Shown here: positions 48,780-56,942 of the stretch, in pieces
Layout of the letters: the number at the start of each line of letters is the position of its first letter
Numbering within the stretch: position 1 is the first letter of the stretch
Source: Micromonospora chokoriensis
Lineage (GTDB): Bacteria > Actinomycetota > Actinomycetes > Mycobacteriales > Micromonosporaceae
Direction of reading: 5' to 3'
DNA: 64,000 bases
Assembly: GCF_000718555.1 (NCBI RefSeq)
Contig: NZ_JOAN01000014.1
Span: 114,432 to 178,431, forward strand
Translations under genes and position numbers: made by a program
Notes under the pieces: generated by a model
What the model was told of the DNA's origin: nothing
Database searches by the model: none
The model's input: only the letters and a program-made list of their open reading frames with translations

Positions 48780-49295
48780 GTGACTGCGCATGTGCTGGCC
48801 GGAGCCCTGGCCGACGACGGACGGCGACGGATCTTCGCGGCGATCGTGCTGGGTGCGACCAGCGCGACCGAGGTCGCCGAGCGCGCCGGCCTGCCGGCGC
48901 GGGTGGTGCTCACCGGGATCCGCCGGCTCACCGACGCGGGCCTCGTCATCGACGCGGACGGCGTGCTCGCGGCCGACGAGGCGTCGTTGCGGGCAACCGC
49001 CCGCGACAGCCGCCCAGCCGACGCCGCCGAACCCGCCGCCGACCCGGTGCTGCGGACTTTCCTGCGTGCGGGTGTCCTGGTGAGTCTGCCGGCGCAGCCG
49101 AGCCGGCGGCGGGTGCTGCTCGTGCACATCGCCGAGCAGTCGTTCGAGCAGGGCATCCGCTATCCGGAGCGGGCCGTCGACGACGCGCTCAAGCCGTGGT
49201 GCGCCGCAGGCGGGTCGGATCACGCGACGCTACGCCGGTATCTGATCGACGAGCGGCTGCTCACCCGCGAGCACGGCATCTACCAGCGGCTCTGA
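48780..49295 (+). CDS. DUF2087-domain transcriptional regulator-like protein
   Basis: A 171-residue two-part protein. The N-terminal winged helix (VLAGALADDGRRRIFAAIVLGATSATEVAERAGLPARVVLTGIRRLTDAGLVI) is ArsR/GntR-like. The C-terminal DUF2087 domain (FEQGIRYPERAVDDALKPWCAAGGSDHATLRRYLIDERLLTREHGIYQRL) is the part found in bacterial regulators of unknown ligand. GTG 48780 lies 9 bp after GGAAGG; GTG 48771 is too close to it. Confidence 0.82.
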   Translation: MTAHVLAGALADDGRRRIFAAIVLGATSATEVAERAGLPARVVLTGIRRLTDAGLVIDADGVLAADEASLRATARDSRPADAAEPAADPVLRTFLRAGVLVSLPAQPSRRRVLLVHIAEQSFEQGIRYPERAVDDALKPWCAAGGSDHATLRRYLIDERLLTREHGIYQRL

Positions 49296-49568
49296 TCGTC
49301 CGCTGCGCGAACCGCCTCGGCGCATGGCCTCCTGCACGTCCACCGACGGCCCACCCAGCCCACGCCTCCACGATGGGTGTTCGCCTGAAGCGAGCCAACC
49401 AACCGCCTGTCGTCAAGCCTGGCCGAGGAGTTGACCACCGCGATCCGCGGCACGAGTGCCGCGTCGTCGTCGCCACCCACGCCTGGCAGCGGCTGCGGAA
49501 CCTGGCCGACTGGCCGCGTCGGCGAGCCGCCGAGGTAATGCCGTTGACCGGGTGGTGATGATCAACAG
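49296..49568. other. Intergenic region with no recognised feature
   Basis: No tRNA, promoter hexamer or terminator stands out. A GTGATGATCAACAG patch precedes the GNAT gene at 49569, and the small open frames look like ordinary GC-rich noise. Confidence 0.4.
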
Positions 49569-50084
49569 ATGACCATCACCGCCCGACCAGCCTGGACGAC
49601 CTGTCTCAGCCGACCCGACCAGCCCGACGCGGTGCTCCTGCTGCGCGAGTACATGACCGAGATGGTGGTGCGCTACCACCGCCGCGCGGCCCTGCCCGGC
49701 GAGGTCGACGCGGCGCTGGCCGAGTTGCCCAGCGACGACCTGACCGACCCGAGCGGGCTGCTCCTGCTCGCTCACCACGATGGCGACCTGGCCGGCTGCG
49801 CCGGGCTGCGTTGGCAGCCGGGCTGGGCCGAGCTGACCCGGGTGTACGTCCGTCGCGAGCATCGTGGCGCCGGTGGGGGCGCCGCGCTGCTCGCTGCCGT
49901 CGAGGAGCAGGCCCGCGCTGCCGGGGCGGACCGGATCCGGCTGGACACCCGCAACGACCTGGTCGAGGCCCGCGCCCTGTACGCCCGGCACGGCTACCGG
50001 GAGATCCCGGCGTACTCGGAGGGCCCCTACGCCGAGCACTGGTTCGAGAAGCAGTTGACGTCGGCTCGCGGACGCGCTAAATAA
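49569..50084 (+). CDS. GNAT family N-acetyltransferase
   Basis: A 171-residue small-molecule GNAT. The acetyl-CoA motif is ELTRVYVRREHRGAGGGAALLAAVEEQARAAGADRIRLDTRNDLVEARALYARHGYREI, with the V/RxxRxxG/A glycine loop clear. The N-terminus is LLREYMTEMVVRYHRRA. It ends 62 bp before the Hsp20 gene and is independent of its HAIR operator. Confidence 0.86.
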   Translation: MTITARPAWTTCLSRPDQPDAVLLLREYMTEMVVRYHRRAALPGEVDAALAELPSDDLTDPSGLLLLAHHDGDLAGCAGLRWQPGWAELTRVYVRREHRGAGGGAALLAAVEEQARAAGADRIRLDTRNDLVEARALYARHGYREIPAYSEGPYAEHWFEKQLTSARGRAK

Positions 50085-50092
50085 GAAGAGGA

Positions 50093-50115
50093 AGTTGAGT
50101 CTCCCCGGCTCAACT
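50093..50115. promoter_or_regulatory. HAIR-type HspR operator
   Basis: TTGAGT-N7-GCTCAA differs by one base from the HspR-associated inverted repeat (CTTGAGT-N7-ACTCAAG). The AGTTGAG and CTCAACT arms extend it to 23 bp with perfect outer symmetry. It lies 31 bp before the hsp20 start, overlapping the expected promoter, and indicates heat-shock control by HspR. Confidence 0.72.
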
Positions 50116-50146
50116 CATCACCTTCGGCCAGGAGAACCGAGGAGGC

Positions 50147-50578
50147 ATGACCATGTTGATGCGTACCGACCCGTTCCGCGAGATCGACCGACTCGCCGAG
50201 CAGTTCTTCGGTACGGCGGCCCGTCCCGCGATGATGCACCTGGACGCCTACCGCGACGGCGACCACTTCTACGCGGCGTTCGACCTGCCCGGCGTCGATC
50301 CAGACAGCATCGACTGCACCATCGAGCGCAACGTGCTCACCGTCCGCGCCGAGCGTCGCCGACCCGCCGGCGACGGCGTCGAGTTGGTCGCCGCCGAACG
50401 CCCGATGGGCACCTTCACCCGGCAACTGTTCCTTGGTGACACTCTGGACGCCGACAAGCTGGAGGCGGGCTACCAGGACGGGGTGCTGACGCTGCGCATC
50501 CCGGTCGCCGAGCGCGCCAAGCCTCGCCGGGTGACCATCAAGGCCAACGGCGACGGCCGTCGGCAGATCAACGCCTGA
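50147..50578 (+). CDS. Hsp20/alpha-crystallin small heat-shock protein
   Basis: A 143-residue small heat-shock protein: N-terminal amphipathic PFREIDRLAEQFFGTAARPAMMHLDAYRDGD, then the alpha-crystallin domain (FYAAFDLPGVDPDSIDCTIERNVLTVRAERRR) and the conserved A-x-x-x-N-G-V-L-T-L-R-I-P strand, here GYQDGVLTLRIPVAERAKPRRVTI. It prevents aggregation of unfolded proteins without ATP. The ATG after CGAGGAGGC is 31 bp downstream of the HAIR site. Confidence 0.95.
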   Translation: MTMLMRTDPFREIDRLAEQFFGTAARPAMMHLDAYRDGDHFYAAFDLPGVDPDSIDCTIERNVLTVRAERRRPAGDGVELVAAERPMGTFTRQLFLGDTLDADKLEAGYQDGVLTLRIPVAERAKPRRVTIKANGDGRRQINA

Positions 50579-50591
50579 TCCGCCACAGCGA

Positions 50592-50629
50592 CGGGTGGGA
50601 TCGGCGCGCCTGCACGCCGATCCCACCCG
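50592..50629 (+). terminator. Hairpin terminator after hsp20
   Basis: CGGGTGGGATCGGCG (50592-50606) pairs perfectly with 50615-50629 around an 8-base loop. It has no T run, and separates hsp20 from the integrase gene that starts 21 bp later. Confidence 0.65.
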
Positions 50630-50649
50630 AGGCTGAGAGCCTTTTTCAC

Positions 50650-51648
50650 ATGGTGATCTCCAACGTTCCGGTGCTACCCCGTCCGTCCGCGCCACCAGCG
50701 CTGCCGAGCGGGCCGGTCGAGGTCACCGAGGCGTGGCTGCGTAACCGGCGGCTCTCCGAGCACACCCGCGACGCGTACCGGCGTGACGTCACCGGCTGGC
50801 TCGGCTGGTGCGTCGGCCGTGACCTGGACCCACTGCAAGCCACCTTCCTGCACGTCAACGAGTACGCCCGCGCCTTGGAAAGCAGCATCGGCGCGCACAG
50901 CGGCCGACCGCTGACCCCGGCGACCGTCGCGCGTCGACTCTCGGCGCTGTCCAGTTGGTACGACTTTCTCGTCAAGCTGGGCGCAGTGCCGGCCAACCCG
51001 GTCTCCGGTGCCGACCGACCGCGCGTCGACCGGGACCACTCCGCCACCGTCGGGCTCACCCCTGAGGAGGTGGACGCCCTGCTCAGCGCCGCCGACGCGG
51101 ACACCGGCGCGACCGCCGCGCGCAACCGGGCGGCGATCGCGCTCCTCGCCGACCTGGGCCTGCGGGTGGGCGAGCTGATCTCGCTGGACCTGACCGACCT
51201 CGGCACCGAACGCGGCCACCGCAGCGTGCGCTTCGTCGGCAAGGGCGGCAAGCAGCGCCGCCGCGCACTCACCCCCGGCACCGCGTACGCCGTGGACGCC
51301 TACCTGGCCGAGCGGGCCGCCACCACCGGCGTACCGGTGCCGCAGCTGACCGGCCCGTTGCTGATCACCGCCAGCGGCGCCCGACTGGACCGGCACTCGG
51401 TGTTCCGGATGGTCCGCCGCCTCGCCCGCGCCGCCGGCATCCCCGCCTGGGCGAAGCTGTCACCGCACTCGCTGCGACACGCCTTCGCCACCACGGCCCG
51501 CTCGGAGGGCGTGCCGTTGGAGGACGTGCAGGACGCGATGGGGCACGCCGACCCCCGCACCACCCGCCGCTACGACCGGGACCGGCACAACCTCGACCGC
51601 GACCCGGCGTACGCGGTGTGGGCGGCCCGGTCGCGTCGCCGCAGCTGA
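50650..51648 (+). CDS. Tyrosine recombinase/site-specific integrase
   Basis: A 332-residue XerD-like recombinase. The SAM-like N-domain covers residues 25-120 (AWLRNRRLSEHTRDAYRRDVTGWLGWC). The catalytic residues of the family all appear: Arg172 (LGLRVGEL), Lys198 (VGKGGKQR), His273-x-x-Arg276 (SPHSLRH), His299 (MGHADPRTT) and Tyr308 (RRYDR). It should cut and reseal DNA via the tyrosine. I see no att-site duplication, phage genes or tRNA next to it, so it could be a chromosomal orphan or the end of an old element. Confidence 0.9.
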   Translation: MVISNVPVLPRPSAPPALPSGPVEVTEAWLRNRRLSEHTRDAYRRDVTGWLGWCVGRDLDPLQATFLHVNEYARALESSIGAHSGRPLTPATVARRLSALSSWYDFLVKLGAVPANPVSGADRPRVDRDHSATVGLTPEEVDALLSAADADTGATAARNRAAIALLADLGLRVGELISLDLTDLGTERGHRSVRFVGKGGKQRRRALTPGTAYAVDAYLAERAATTGVPVPQLTGPLLITASGARLDRHSVFRMVRRLARAAGIPAWAKLSPHSLRHAFATTARSEGVPLEDVQDAMGHADPRTTRRYDRDRHNLDRDPAYAVWAARSRRRS

Positions 51649-51662
51649 AGGTCGTCGCGTCG

Positions 51663-52127
51663 TCACGCGTAGCCGAAGGTCTGCGTCCACAGCGGGCCGT
51701 AGCCCAGATGCACGCCGACGCCGATCTCGGAGAAGTCGGGGTGCAGGAGGTTGGCGCGATGCCCAGGGCTGTTCAGCCAGGCATGAATGACCTCGTGCGG
51801 CCGACGCTGCCCACCGGCGATATTCTCGCCGGCGGGATAGTCGTAGCCGTGGGCCCGCATCCGGTCGAAGGGCGTCCCGCCCTCCGGGTCGATGTGGGAG
51901 AAGAAGCGACGCCGCGCCATGTCGAGGCTGTGACTGCGGGCCGCCTGACGAAGCAGCTCGTTCATCTTCAGTGGGGGTACGCGAGCCCTGGCTCTGGCCT
52001 GATTGGTCAAGAGCACCACCGTGTCCTCAAGATGGCGCCGGTGGTTGTCCGGGCTGATGATGACCGCTGGCCGACCGGGTGACTCCCTTTCGGAACTGGC
52101 CAAGAGATAGTCGTCATCCTCATCCAC
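51663..52127 (-). CDS. CAP/SCP-domain protein
   Basis: A 154-residue cysteine-free CAP domain: VLLTNQARARARVPPLKMNELLRQAARSHSLDMARRRFFSHIDPEGGTPFDRMRAHGYDYPAGENIAGGQRRPHEVIHAWLNSPGHRANLLHPDFSEIGVGVHLGYGPLWTQTFG. The CAP cavity residues (both histidines and both glutamates) are present. No signal peptide is predicted from either GTG 52127 or ATG 52169, so it may be cytosolic or use another route, although secreted CAP proteins are usual. GTG 52127 follows AGGGG. Confidence 0.82.
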   Translation of the reverse strand: MDEDDDYLLASSERESPGRPAVIISPDNHRRHLEDTVVLLTNQARARARVPPLKMNELLRQAARSHSLDMARRRFFSHIDPEGGTPFDRMRAHGYDYPAGENIAGGQRRPHEVIHAWLNSPGHRANLLHPDFSEIGVGVHLGYGPLWTQTFGYA

Positions 52128-52221
52128 GTCAGGACACCCCTTTCTGTGTCTCGTAGACCGATGATCCACTAGGGCGGGGATGCCCCTGCCCGCGGGCCCC
52201 AGCCGTGCGCTGACGGCAGAG

Positions 52222-53409
52222 TCAGCGCACGTCGAGGGGCCAGAGCGTGACGCGGGCGGTGCCGTCGCGGCAGATGAGACCGGTGCCGACCCGCCGGCAG
52301 TCGGTCAGGCCCGCCGGCAGCACCGCGGACACCCGGTGACCGTCGCGCCCCACCGTCGCGACCAGGGCACGCTTGCCGTCCGCCGCCATTCCCAGCAGCA
52401 CCAGCGGTTCCGTGGCGATCCGTGGACCCGCCACGGAATGCCAGCGCGCGCCGGCCGACCACGTCCACACCCGCTCCCCGGTGCCCGCGTCGATCGCCCA
52501 GCGCCCGTGCTCGTCCTGCCCGCAGATCAGGCCCTGGCAGGAACGTAGGGTCAGCTCACCCGGCTGCACCGGAACCTGCCAGCGCGGTGTCAGCCCGGGC
52601 AGGTCGTACCCGGTCAGCGCCACCGCACCGCCGCTGGGGTGGCGCAGCACCAGGTGCCCGTCAGCGACCTGGGGGTTGTCCGGGCCGTAGTCGGCCGGCG
52701 GAAGCCGTCCCCGCCCATGCTCCGTGCCGTCGCGGGCGTCGAGCAGCCGGGCCATCCCGTCGTCCTGCACCAGCAGCAACCGCCCGGGGGTGCCGGGCAA
52801 CACCCGCAGCACGGCGGTGGAGGGCACCGGGATCGACCAGCGCGTCGCGCCGGTGATCAGGTCGACGCCGTGCACCGTGCCCTCGACCCGCTGCCCCGGC
52901 TCGGAGGCGCTGCGGACCTCACTCACCGCGACCGCCGCGTCCCCGGCCGCGTACACCCGCTCGGGTCGACGCCATAGCGGCTGACCGGTCCGCGCCGACC
53001 GCGCGGTGGTCACCCGGGCCCCGCGCGCCTGATCGCGCTCGACGAGCAGCAGCAGGTCACCGGCTACCTCGGCGGACCACCCGACGGCAGGCGGCACGGT
53101 GACCTGCCATTGCGCCGGGCCGTGCGGCGCGGCCGAGTCGTAGGCGCTCAGCGTCGGCGGGTTCGTGCCGGGGTCGACGATCAACAGCAGCGGCCCAGCG
53201 CCGAACACGGTCGCCCGGGCGGGCACCGCGGGCCCGATCTGGGGCGTCAGGCGCGCGACCGGGGCCGCGCCACCGAGCAGAGCGCAGACCGCCACCAACG
53301 ATGCCGCCCGCCAGCGGCGGGACACCCGCGGCGCTGGCCCCCGGTCGTCCAGGGGTGCGCCCCGGTCGTCACCCAGCTCGATCAGCACCGACACGGGTGG
53401 CCCGCCCAT
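52222..53409 (-). CDS. PQQ-like beta-propeller membrane-anchored protein
   Basis: A 395-residue protein with a short cytoplasmic N-terminus (MGGPPVSVLIELGDDRGAPLDDRGPAPRVSRRWR), a membrane helix (AASLVAVCALLGGAAPVARL) and an extracytoplasmic beta-propeller. Blade-like repeats recur: GPLLLIVDPGTNPPTLSAYD, GDLLLLVERDQARGARVTTA, VDLITGATRWSIPV, GYDLPGLTPRWQVPV, and GTGERVWTWSAG, with the AxDxxTGxxxW pattern of PQQ-type repeats. No metal-dehydrogenase residues are seen, so it is probably structural or a binding protein. It is 18 bp after the AidB-like gene on the same strand. Confidence 0.75.
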   Translation of the reverse strand: MGGPPVSVLIELGDDRGAPLDDRGPAPRVSRRWRAASLVAVCALLGGAAPVARLTPQIGPAVPARATVFGAGPLLLIVDPGTNPPTLSAYDSAAPHGPAQWQVTVPPAVGWSAEVAGDLLLLVERDQARGARVTTARSARTGQPLWRRPERVYAAGDAAVAVSEVRSASEPGQRVEGTVHGVDLITGATRWSIPVPSTAVLRVLPGTPGRLLLVQDDGMARLLDARDGTEHGRGRLPPADYGPDNPQVADGHLVLRHPSGGAVALTGYDLPGLTPRWQVPVQPGELTLRSCQGLICGQDEHGRWAIDAGTGERVWTWSAGARWHSVAGPRIATEPLVLLGMAADGKRALVATVGRDGHRVSAVLPAGLTDCRRVGTGLICRDGTARVTLWPLDVR

Positions 53410-53426
53410 CCGCTCGCGCCGACCGG

Positions 53427-55130
53427 TCAGCAGAGCAGATCCAGATGCTGGTGGGCGTCCTCGGCGATCTCCTCGTGTCGCAACCAGCGCCGCGCCCACA
53501 GTCGGGCGGCCAACTCCGCCTGCTCGTCACCCCACGCGGCGTGCTCGACGAGCAACGCGGCGCTCAGCGCGTACGCCAGGCGCAGCGCCAGCCCACGGGC
53601 ACCCGCGAGCACCGTCGGCGCACCCGGGTCAGCGGTCACCGCGGTGATGGTGTCGCCCAGCTGCCCGGCGGCAGCGGCCAAGGTATCGGCCAGCACCGGC
53701 GACAGCGGCCGAGCCAGGTCGACGGCGGCGGCGAGGCGGCTCAGCAGCGGCGCCCCGGCGTCCTCCCGGGTCAGCGCGCGCAGCACGTCCAGGGCCAGCA
53801 CGTTGGTGGTGCCCTCCCAGATCGGCAGCACCTGGGCGTCACGCAGCAGCCGGGGCACGCCGGTGTCCTCCACGTAGCCGGCCCCGCCGAAGCTCTCCAC
53901 GTACTCACTGGCGGAGCTGACGGCGAGCCGACCGGTCGCCAGCTTCGCCAACGGCGCCACGATGCGCAGCTCCGCCGCGGCCTGCGGGTCGGCGCCGACC
54001 TCGACCCGCCCGAGTAGGGCGAACGCGTGCCCAGCCAGGGCGAACGCGCCCGCCGCGTCGACCGCGAGGGTGCCCAGGGTGGCCCGGTGCAGGGGCGAGG
54101 ACGCCAGCGGGCCGCCAGCGACGTGCCGCACGTCGGCGTACGCGCGGGCGTAGGCGAGACCACGTCGCATCCCACCGGCGGCCGCGGCGGCGTTGTGCAC
54201 CCGGGTCACCACGACCAGGGTCATCGCCCGGACCAGACCGGGCACACCCGGGTCGCCCAACGGCAGCGCGTACGCGTCGCGCAGACCGATCTCGGCGGTG
54301 GGCAGCGCCCGGGTGCCGAGCTTGTCCTTGAGGCGGTGCACCGTGACACCCGGTGCGGGTGCGCCGGGCGCCGTGGCGTCGGCCAACGGTGAGTCGACCG
54401 CGTACCGGGGGACGAGGAACGGGGCGAGCACCCGGCTGCCCCGGCCGGCGCCCTCCGGTCGGGCCAGCGCCACCGCCATCGCCGCGTCGGCGGCGGAGCA
54501 GAACCACTTCTCCCCGGTCAGCCGCCACGAGCCATCCGCCGCGGGTCGGCCGAGGGTGCTGGATCGGCCCAGGTCGGAGCCGCCCTGTGCCTCGGTCATC
54601 CACTGCCCGCTGGTGATCGCCGTGGCCGGGTCGGTGGAGATCAGCCGAGGCAGCCACGCGTCGCGGACCGTGGCGTCGACGTCGGGCGTGCTGAGCAGCG
54701 CCGCTGCCCCGTCGGCCATCGCCACCGGGCAGGAGAACGTCGCCGACTCCGGCCCGTACAGGTGCAGTAGAGCGTGTTGCACGACCCGCGCGGCGGCACC
54801 CCAGGTGCCCCGGGCGTCCGGCAGGTAGGGCAGCGCGACCACGGCGTGTCGGGCGGCGGCGGCGCGCTGCGCCTGCCAGCCGGCGGAGGTGTCGATGCGG
54901 TCGATCCGGGCACCCCACGGGTCGTAGCGGACCAGCGTCGGCGGGTGCGCCTCCGCGTCGGCGTGCGCCGCGCGCAGCGGCCCGGTGACGTCGGCGGCCA
55001 GGTCCGCGAGACGGCCCTTCGCGGCGGCGTGCCCGCCCGGGCCGAGGTGGCGCTCCAGCCAGGACCGCAGCAGGCCATCACCGGCGTACGGGTCGACGGG
55101 GGGTGGTACCGGCTGCACGAAGCGGCTCAT
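53427..55130 (-). CDS. AidB-like acyl-CoA dehydrogenase family protein
   Basis: A 567-residue flavoprotein: TSGQWMTEAQGGSDLGRSSTLGRPAADGSWRLTGEKWFCSAADA is the FAD/substrate segment (the TEAQGGSD motif of AidB). FGGAGYVEDTGVPRLLRDAQVLPIWEGTTNVLALDVLRAL is the C-terminal active-site region, with Glu and the IWEGTTNV motif. E. coli AidB is induced by alkylation damage and binds DNA; acyl-CoA oxidation by such proteins is weak. ATG 55130 is chosen; the upstream frame has no support. Confidence 0.9.
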   Translation of the reverse strand: MSRFVQPVPPPVDPYAGDGLLRSWLERHLGPGGHAAAKGRLADLAADVTGPLRAAHADAEAHPPTLVRYDPWGARIDRIDTSAGWQAQRAAAARHAVVALPYLPDARGTWGAAARVVQHALLHLYGPESATFSCPVAMADGAAALLSTPDVDATVRDAWLPRLISTDPATAITSGQWMTEAQGGSDLGRSSTLGRPAADGSWRLTGEKWFCSAADAAMAVALARPEGAGRGSRVLAPFLVPRYAVDSPLADATAPGAPAPGVTVHRLKDKLGTRALPTAEIGLRDAYALPLGDPGVPGLVRAMTLVVVTRVHNAAAAAGGMRRGLAYARAYADVRHVAGGPLASSPLHRATLGTLAVDAAGAFALAGHAFALLGRVEVGADPQAAAELRIVAPLAKLATGRLAVSSASEYVESFGGAGYVEDTGVPRLLRDAQVLPIWEGTTNVLALDVLRALTREDAGAPLLSRLAAAVDLARPLSPVLADTLAAAAGQLGDTITAVTADPGAPTVLAGARGLALRLAYALSAALLVEHAAWGDEQAELAARLWARRWLRHEEIAEDAHQHLDLLC

Positions 55131-55277
55131 CGATCGGCTCCTGGCACTGCTCGGGGGGTGTGCGCCGACGGTAGACGATGCGTGGCCGCCGCGAACAGGG
55201 CACACGCGCCCATTGGGCGCACCCAGTTTCCGGCTTGTCGCCCATCGGTGCGAGCGTGTTCTCTACGGTCGGTAGTC

Positions 55278-55736
55278 GTGGGTGCCGGCCAGCCATGGAG
55301 CCGACCGGCCCGGCGTCACCGCCCGATGCGCACCGGGTTGGCGTTCGCCGGGTTCGGCGTGGCCCTGTGCTGCGTCGGGGTGGCCGGGTTGGGCGCCTGG
55401 AACCTGCAGACCGTCCGGCAGGCCACTGGCCCGATCCGGGAGACGGCCGACGGTTTCCTCAGCGAGGTGTCCCTCGGTGACAGCGACCGGGCGTACGAAC
55501 GGCTCTGCGAGGACGCCCGCAGTCGGTGGAGCGCGATCGGCTTCACCAGTTGGGTGCGGACGCCGCCGATGGTCACCGGTTACGAGATCACCGACGTGTC
55601 GGTGGCCACCCGCAGCGGGAAGCCGCAAGGCACGGTGACCGTGAAGGTCACCCGCTCCGGCGGGCTCAGCGAGGAACGTCGTCTGCCGGTGGTCCGCGAG
55701 GGCGGGGACTGGCGGGTGTGCGGTGACCCCTTCTGA
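55278..55736 (+). CDS. Membrane-anchored DUF4878-like hypothetical protein
   Basis: A 152-residue protein: basic N-terminus, one membrane helix (TGLAFAGFGVALCCVGVAGLGAWNL), then an NTF2-like extracytoplasmic domain (AYERLCEDARSRWSAIGFTSWVRTPPMVTGYEITDVSVATR...VKVTRSGGLSEERRLPVVREGGDWRVCGDPF). Residue CEDAR-type cysteines are like those of DUF4878 proteins. TACGGT (55264-55269) lies 8 bp before GTG 55278, so the mRNA may be leaderless; ATG 55326 is an alternative start. It overlaps the ltrA start by 14 bp. Confidence 0.7.
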   Translation: MGAGQPWSRPARRHRPMRTGLAFAGFGVALCCVGVAGLGAWNLQTVRQATGPIRETADGFLSEVSLGDSDRAYERLCEDARSRWSAIGFTSWVRTPPMVTGYEITDVSVATRSGKPQGTVTVKVTRSGGLSEERRLPVVREGGDWRVCGDPF

Positions 55737-56916
55737 TCCACCGGCGGTCACCCCGGCGCGTCCCTGGTTGCTGCGACCACGTCAGGGGGTGCAGCCGACC
55801 ACCTCGACGGAACTCTTCTTCGACCTCGTCTTCATCTTCACCATCACCCAGTTGTCGCACTACCTGATCGAGCACCCGGACTGGCGTGGCGCCGCGCGTA
55901 CCGCCCTGTTGCTGGCGCTGGTCTGGTTCGTCTGGATCTACACCACCTGGCTGACCAACTGGCTGCAACCGGACCAGGGACCGGTACGGGCGATGTTGAT
56001 CGGGGTGACGCTGGGCAGCCTGTCGTTGTCGGCGGCGATCCCGCAGGCGTTCGCCCAGACCGGCCTGCTCTTCGCGGTGGTCTACGTAATCGTGCAGGTG
56101 GGCCGCACCGTGTTCGCGTTGTGGGCGGTGCAGGGCAGTCCGTGGTTGGTCGCCGGATTTCAGCAGTCACTACCGTGGATCGCCGGGACGTCGGTGCTCG
56201 TGGTGCTCGGCGGCCTGGCCGACGGGACCGCCCGGCCGGCGGTGTGGGCGGCGGTGATCGTGATCGAGGTGGTCGGCCTCGCGATCGGCTACCCGCTGCC
56301 GAGGCGGGGACGCAGCCGCCCCGAGCGGTGGATGGTGGAGGGTGGGCACCTCGCCGAGCGGTCCGCGGCGTTCGTTCTGATCGCGCTGGGCGAGTCGATC
56401 CTGGTCACCGGCAGCACCCTCACCGAGCACGTGGACCTGATGACGTTCGCCGCGTTCCTGGTGGCATTCGCCGGGTCGGTGGCGCTGTGGTGGGTGTACT
56501 TCGCCCGGTCGGCCTCGGCCGCCACGGAGGTCATCGCCCACGCCGGTGAGCGCACCGGCGCGTTGAGCCGGGTCGCGTTCAACTTCCTGCACCCGATGAT
56601 CGTCGCCGGCGTGATCGTCACCTCGGCGGGCGACGAGCGGTTACTGCGCGAGCCCGGCGCGCCGGCCACCACGGTCGCCGCGCTGTTCACCCTGGGTGGC
56701 CCGGCACTGTTCCTCGCCGGGCACGCCGCCTACCAGACGCTGCTCTGGCGAACCCTGCCGACCAGCCGGATCACCGCGGCGGTGGTGCTGCTCGCGCTGG
56801 TGCCGGTCTGCGTGGGGCTGGGGGTGCCCGTCGCGGCCTGCGCCACGCTGGCGTTGGCGGTGACCGTCGCGGTCATCCTGACCGACCGGTTCCGGTCACT
56901 GGCGGGTGTGCGATGA
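55723..56916 (+). CDS. LtrA-family low-temperature-requirement membrane protein
   Basis: A 397-residue protein with about 11 hydrophobic helices. The conserved N-terminal STELFFDLVFIFTITQLSHYLIEHP is the LtrA signature, and RWMVEGGHLAERSAAFVLIALGESILVTG is the second. LtrA is needed for growth in the cold in Listeria; its molecular function is unknown. GTG 55723 overlaps the previous gene by 14 bp, supporting co-translation. Confidence 0.88.
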   Translation: MTPSDPPAVTPARPWLLRPRQGVQPTTSTELFFDLVFIFTITQLSHYLIEHPDWRGAARTALLLALVWFVWIYTTWLTNWLQPDQGPVRAMLIGVTLGSLSLSAAIPQAFAQTGLLFAVVYVIVQVGRTVFALWAVQGSPWLVAGFQQSLPWIAGTSVLVVLGGLADGTARPAVWAAVIVIEVVGLAIGYPLPRRGRSRPERWMVEGGHLAERSAAFVLIALGESILVTGSTLTEHVDLMTFAAFLVAFAGSVALWWVYFARSASAATEVIAHAGERTGALSRVAFNFLHPMIVAGVIVTSAGDERLLREPGAPATTVAALFTLGGPALFLAGHAAYQTLLWRTLPTSRITAAVVLLALVPVCVGLGVPVAACATLALAVTVAVILTDRFRSLAGVR

Positions 56917-56942
56917 CCCGCTCCTCGCCGGGTGCCCGGCAC

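Noticed and set aside
50650..51648. Phage or ICE integration module
   Set aside because: No phage, plasmid or conjugation genes, tRNA target or direct repeats were found around the recombinase.
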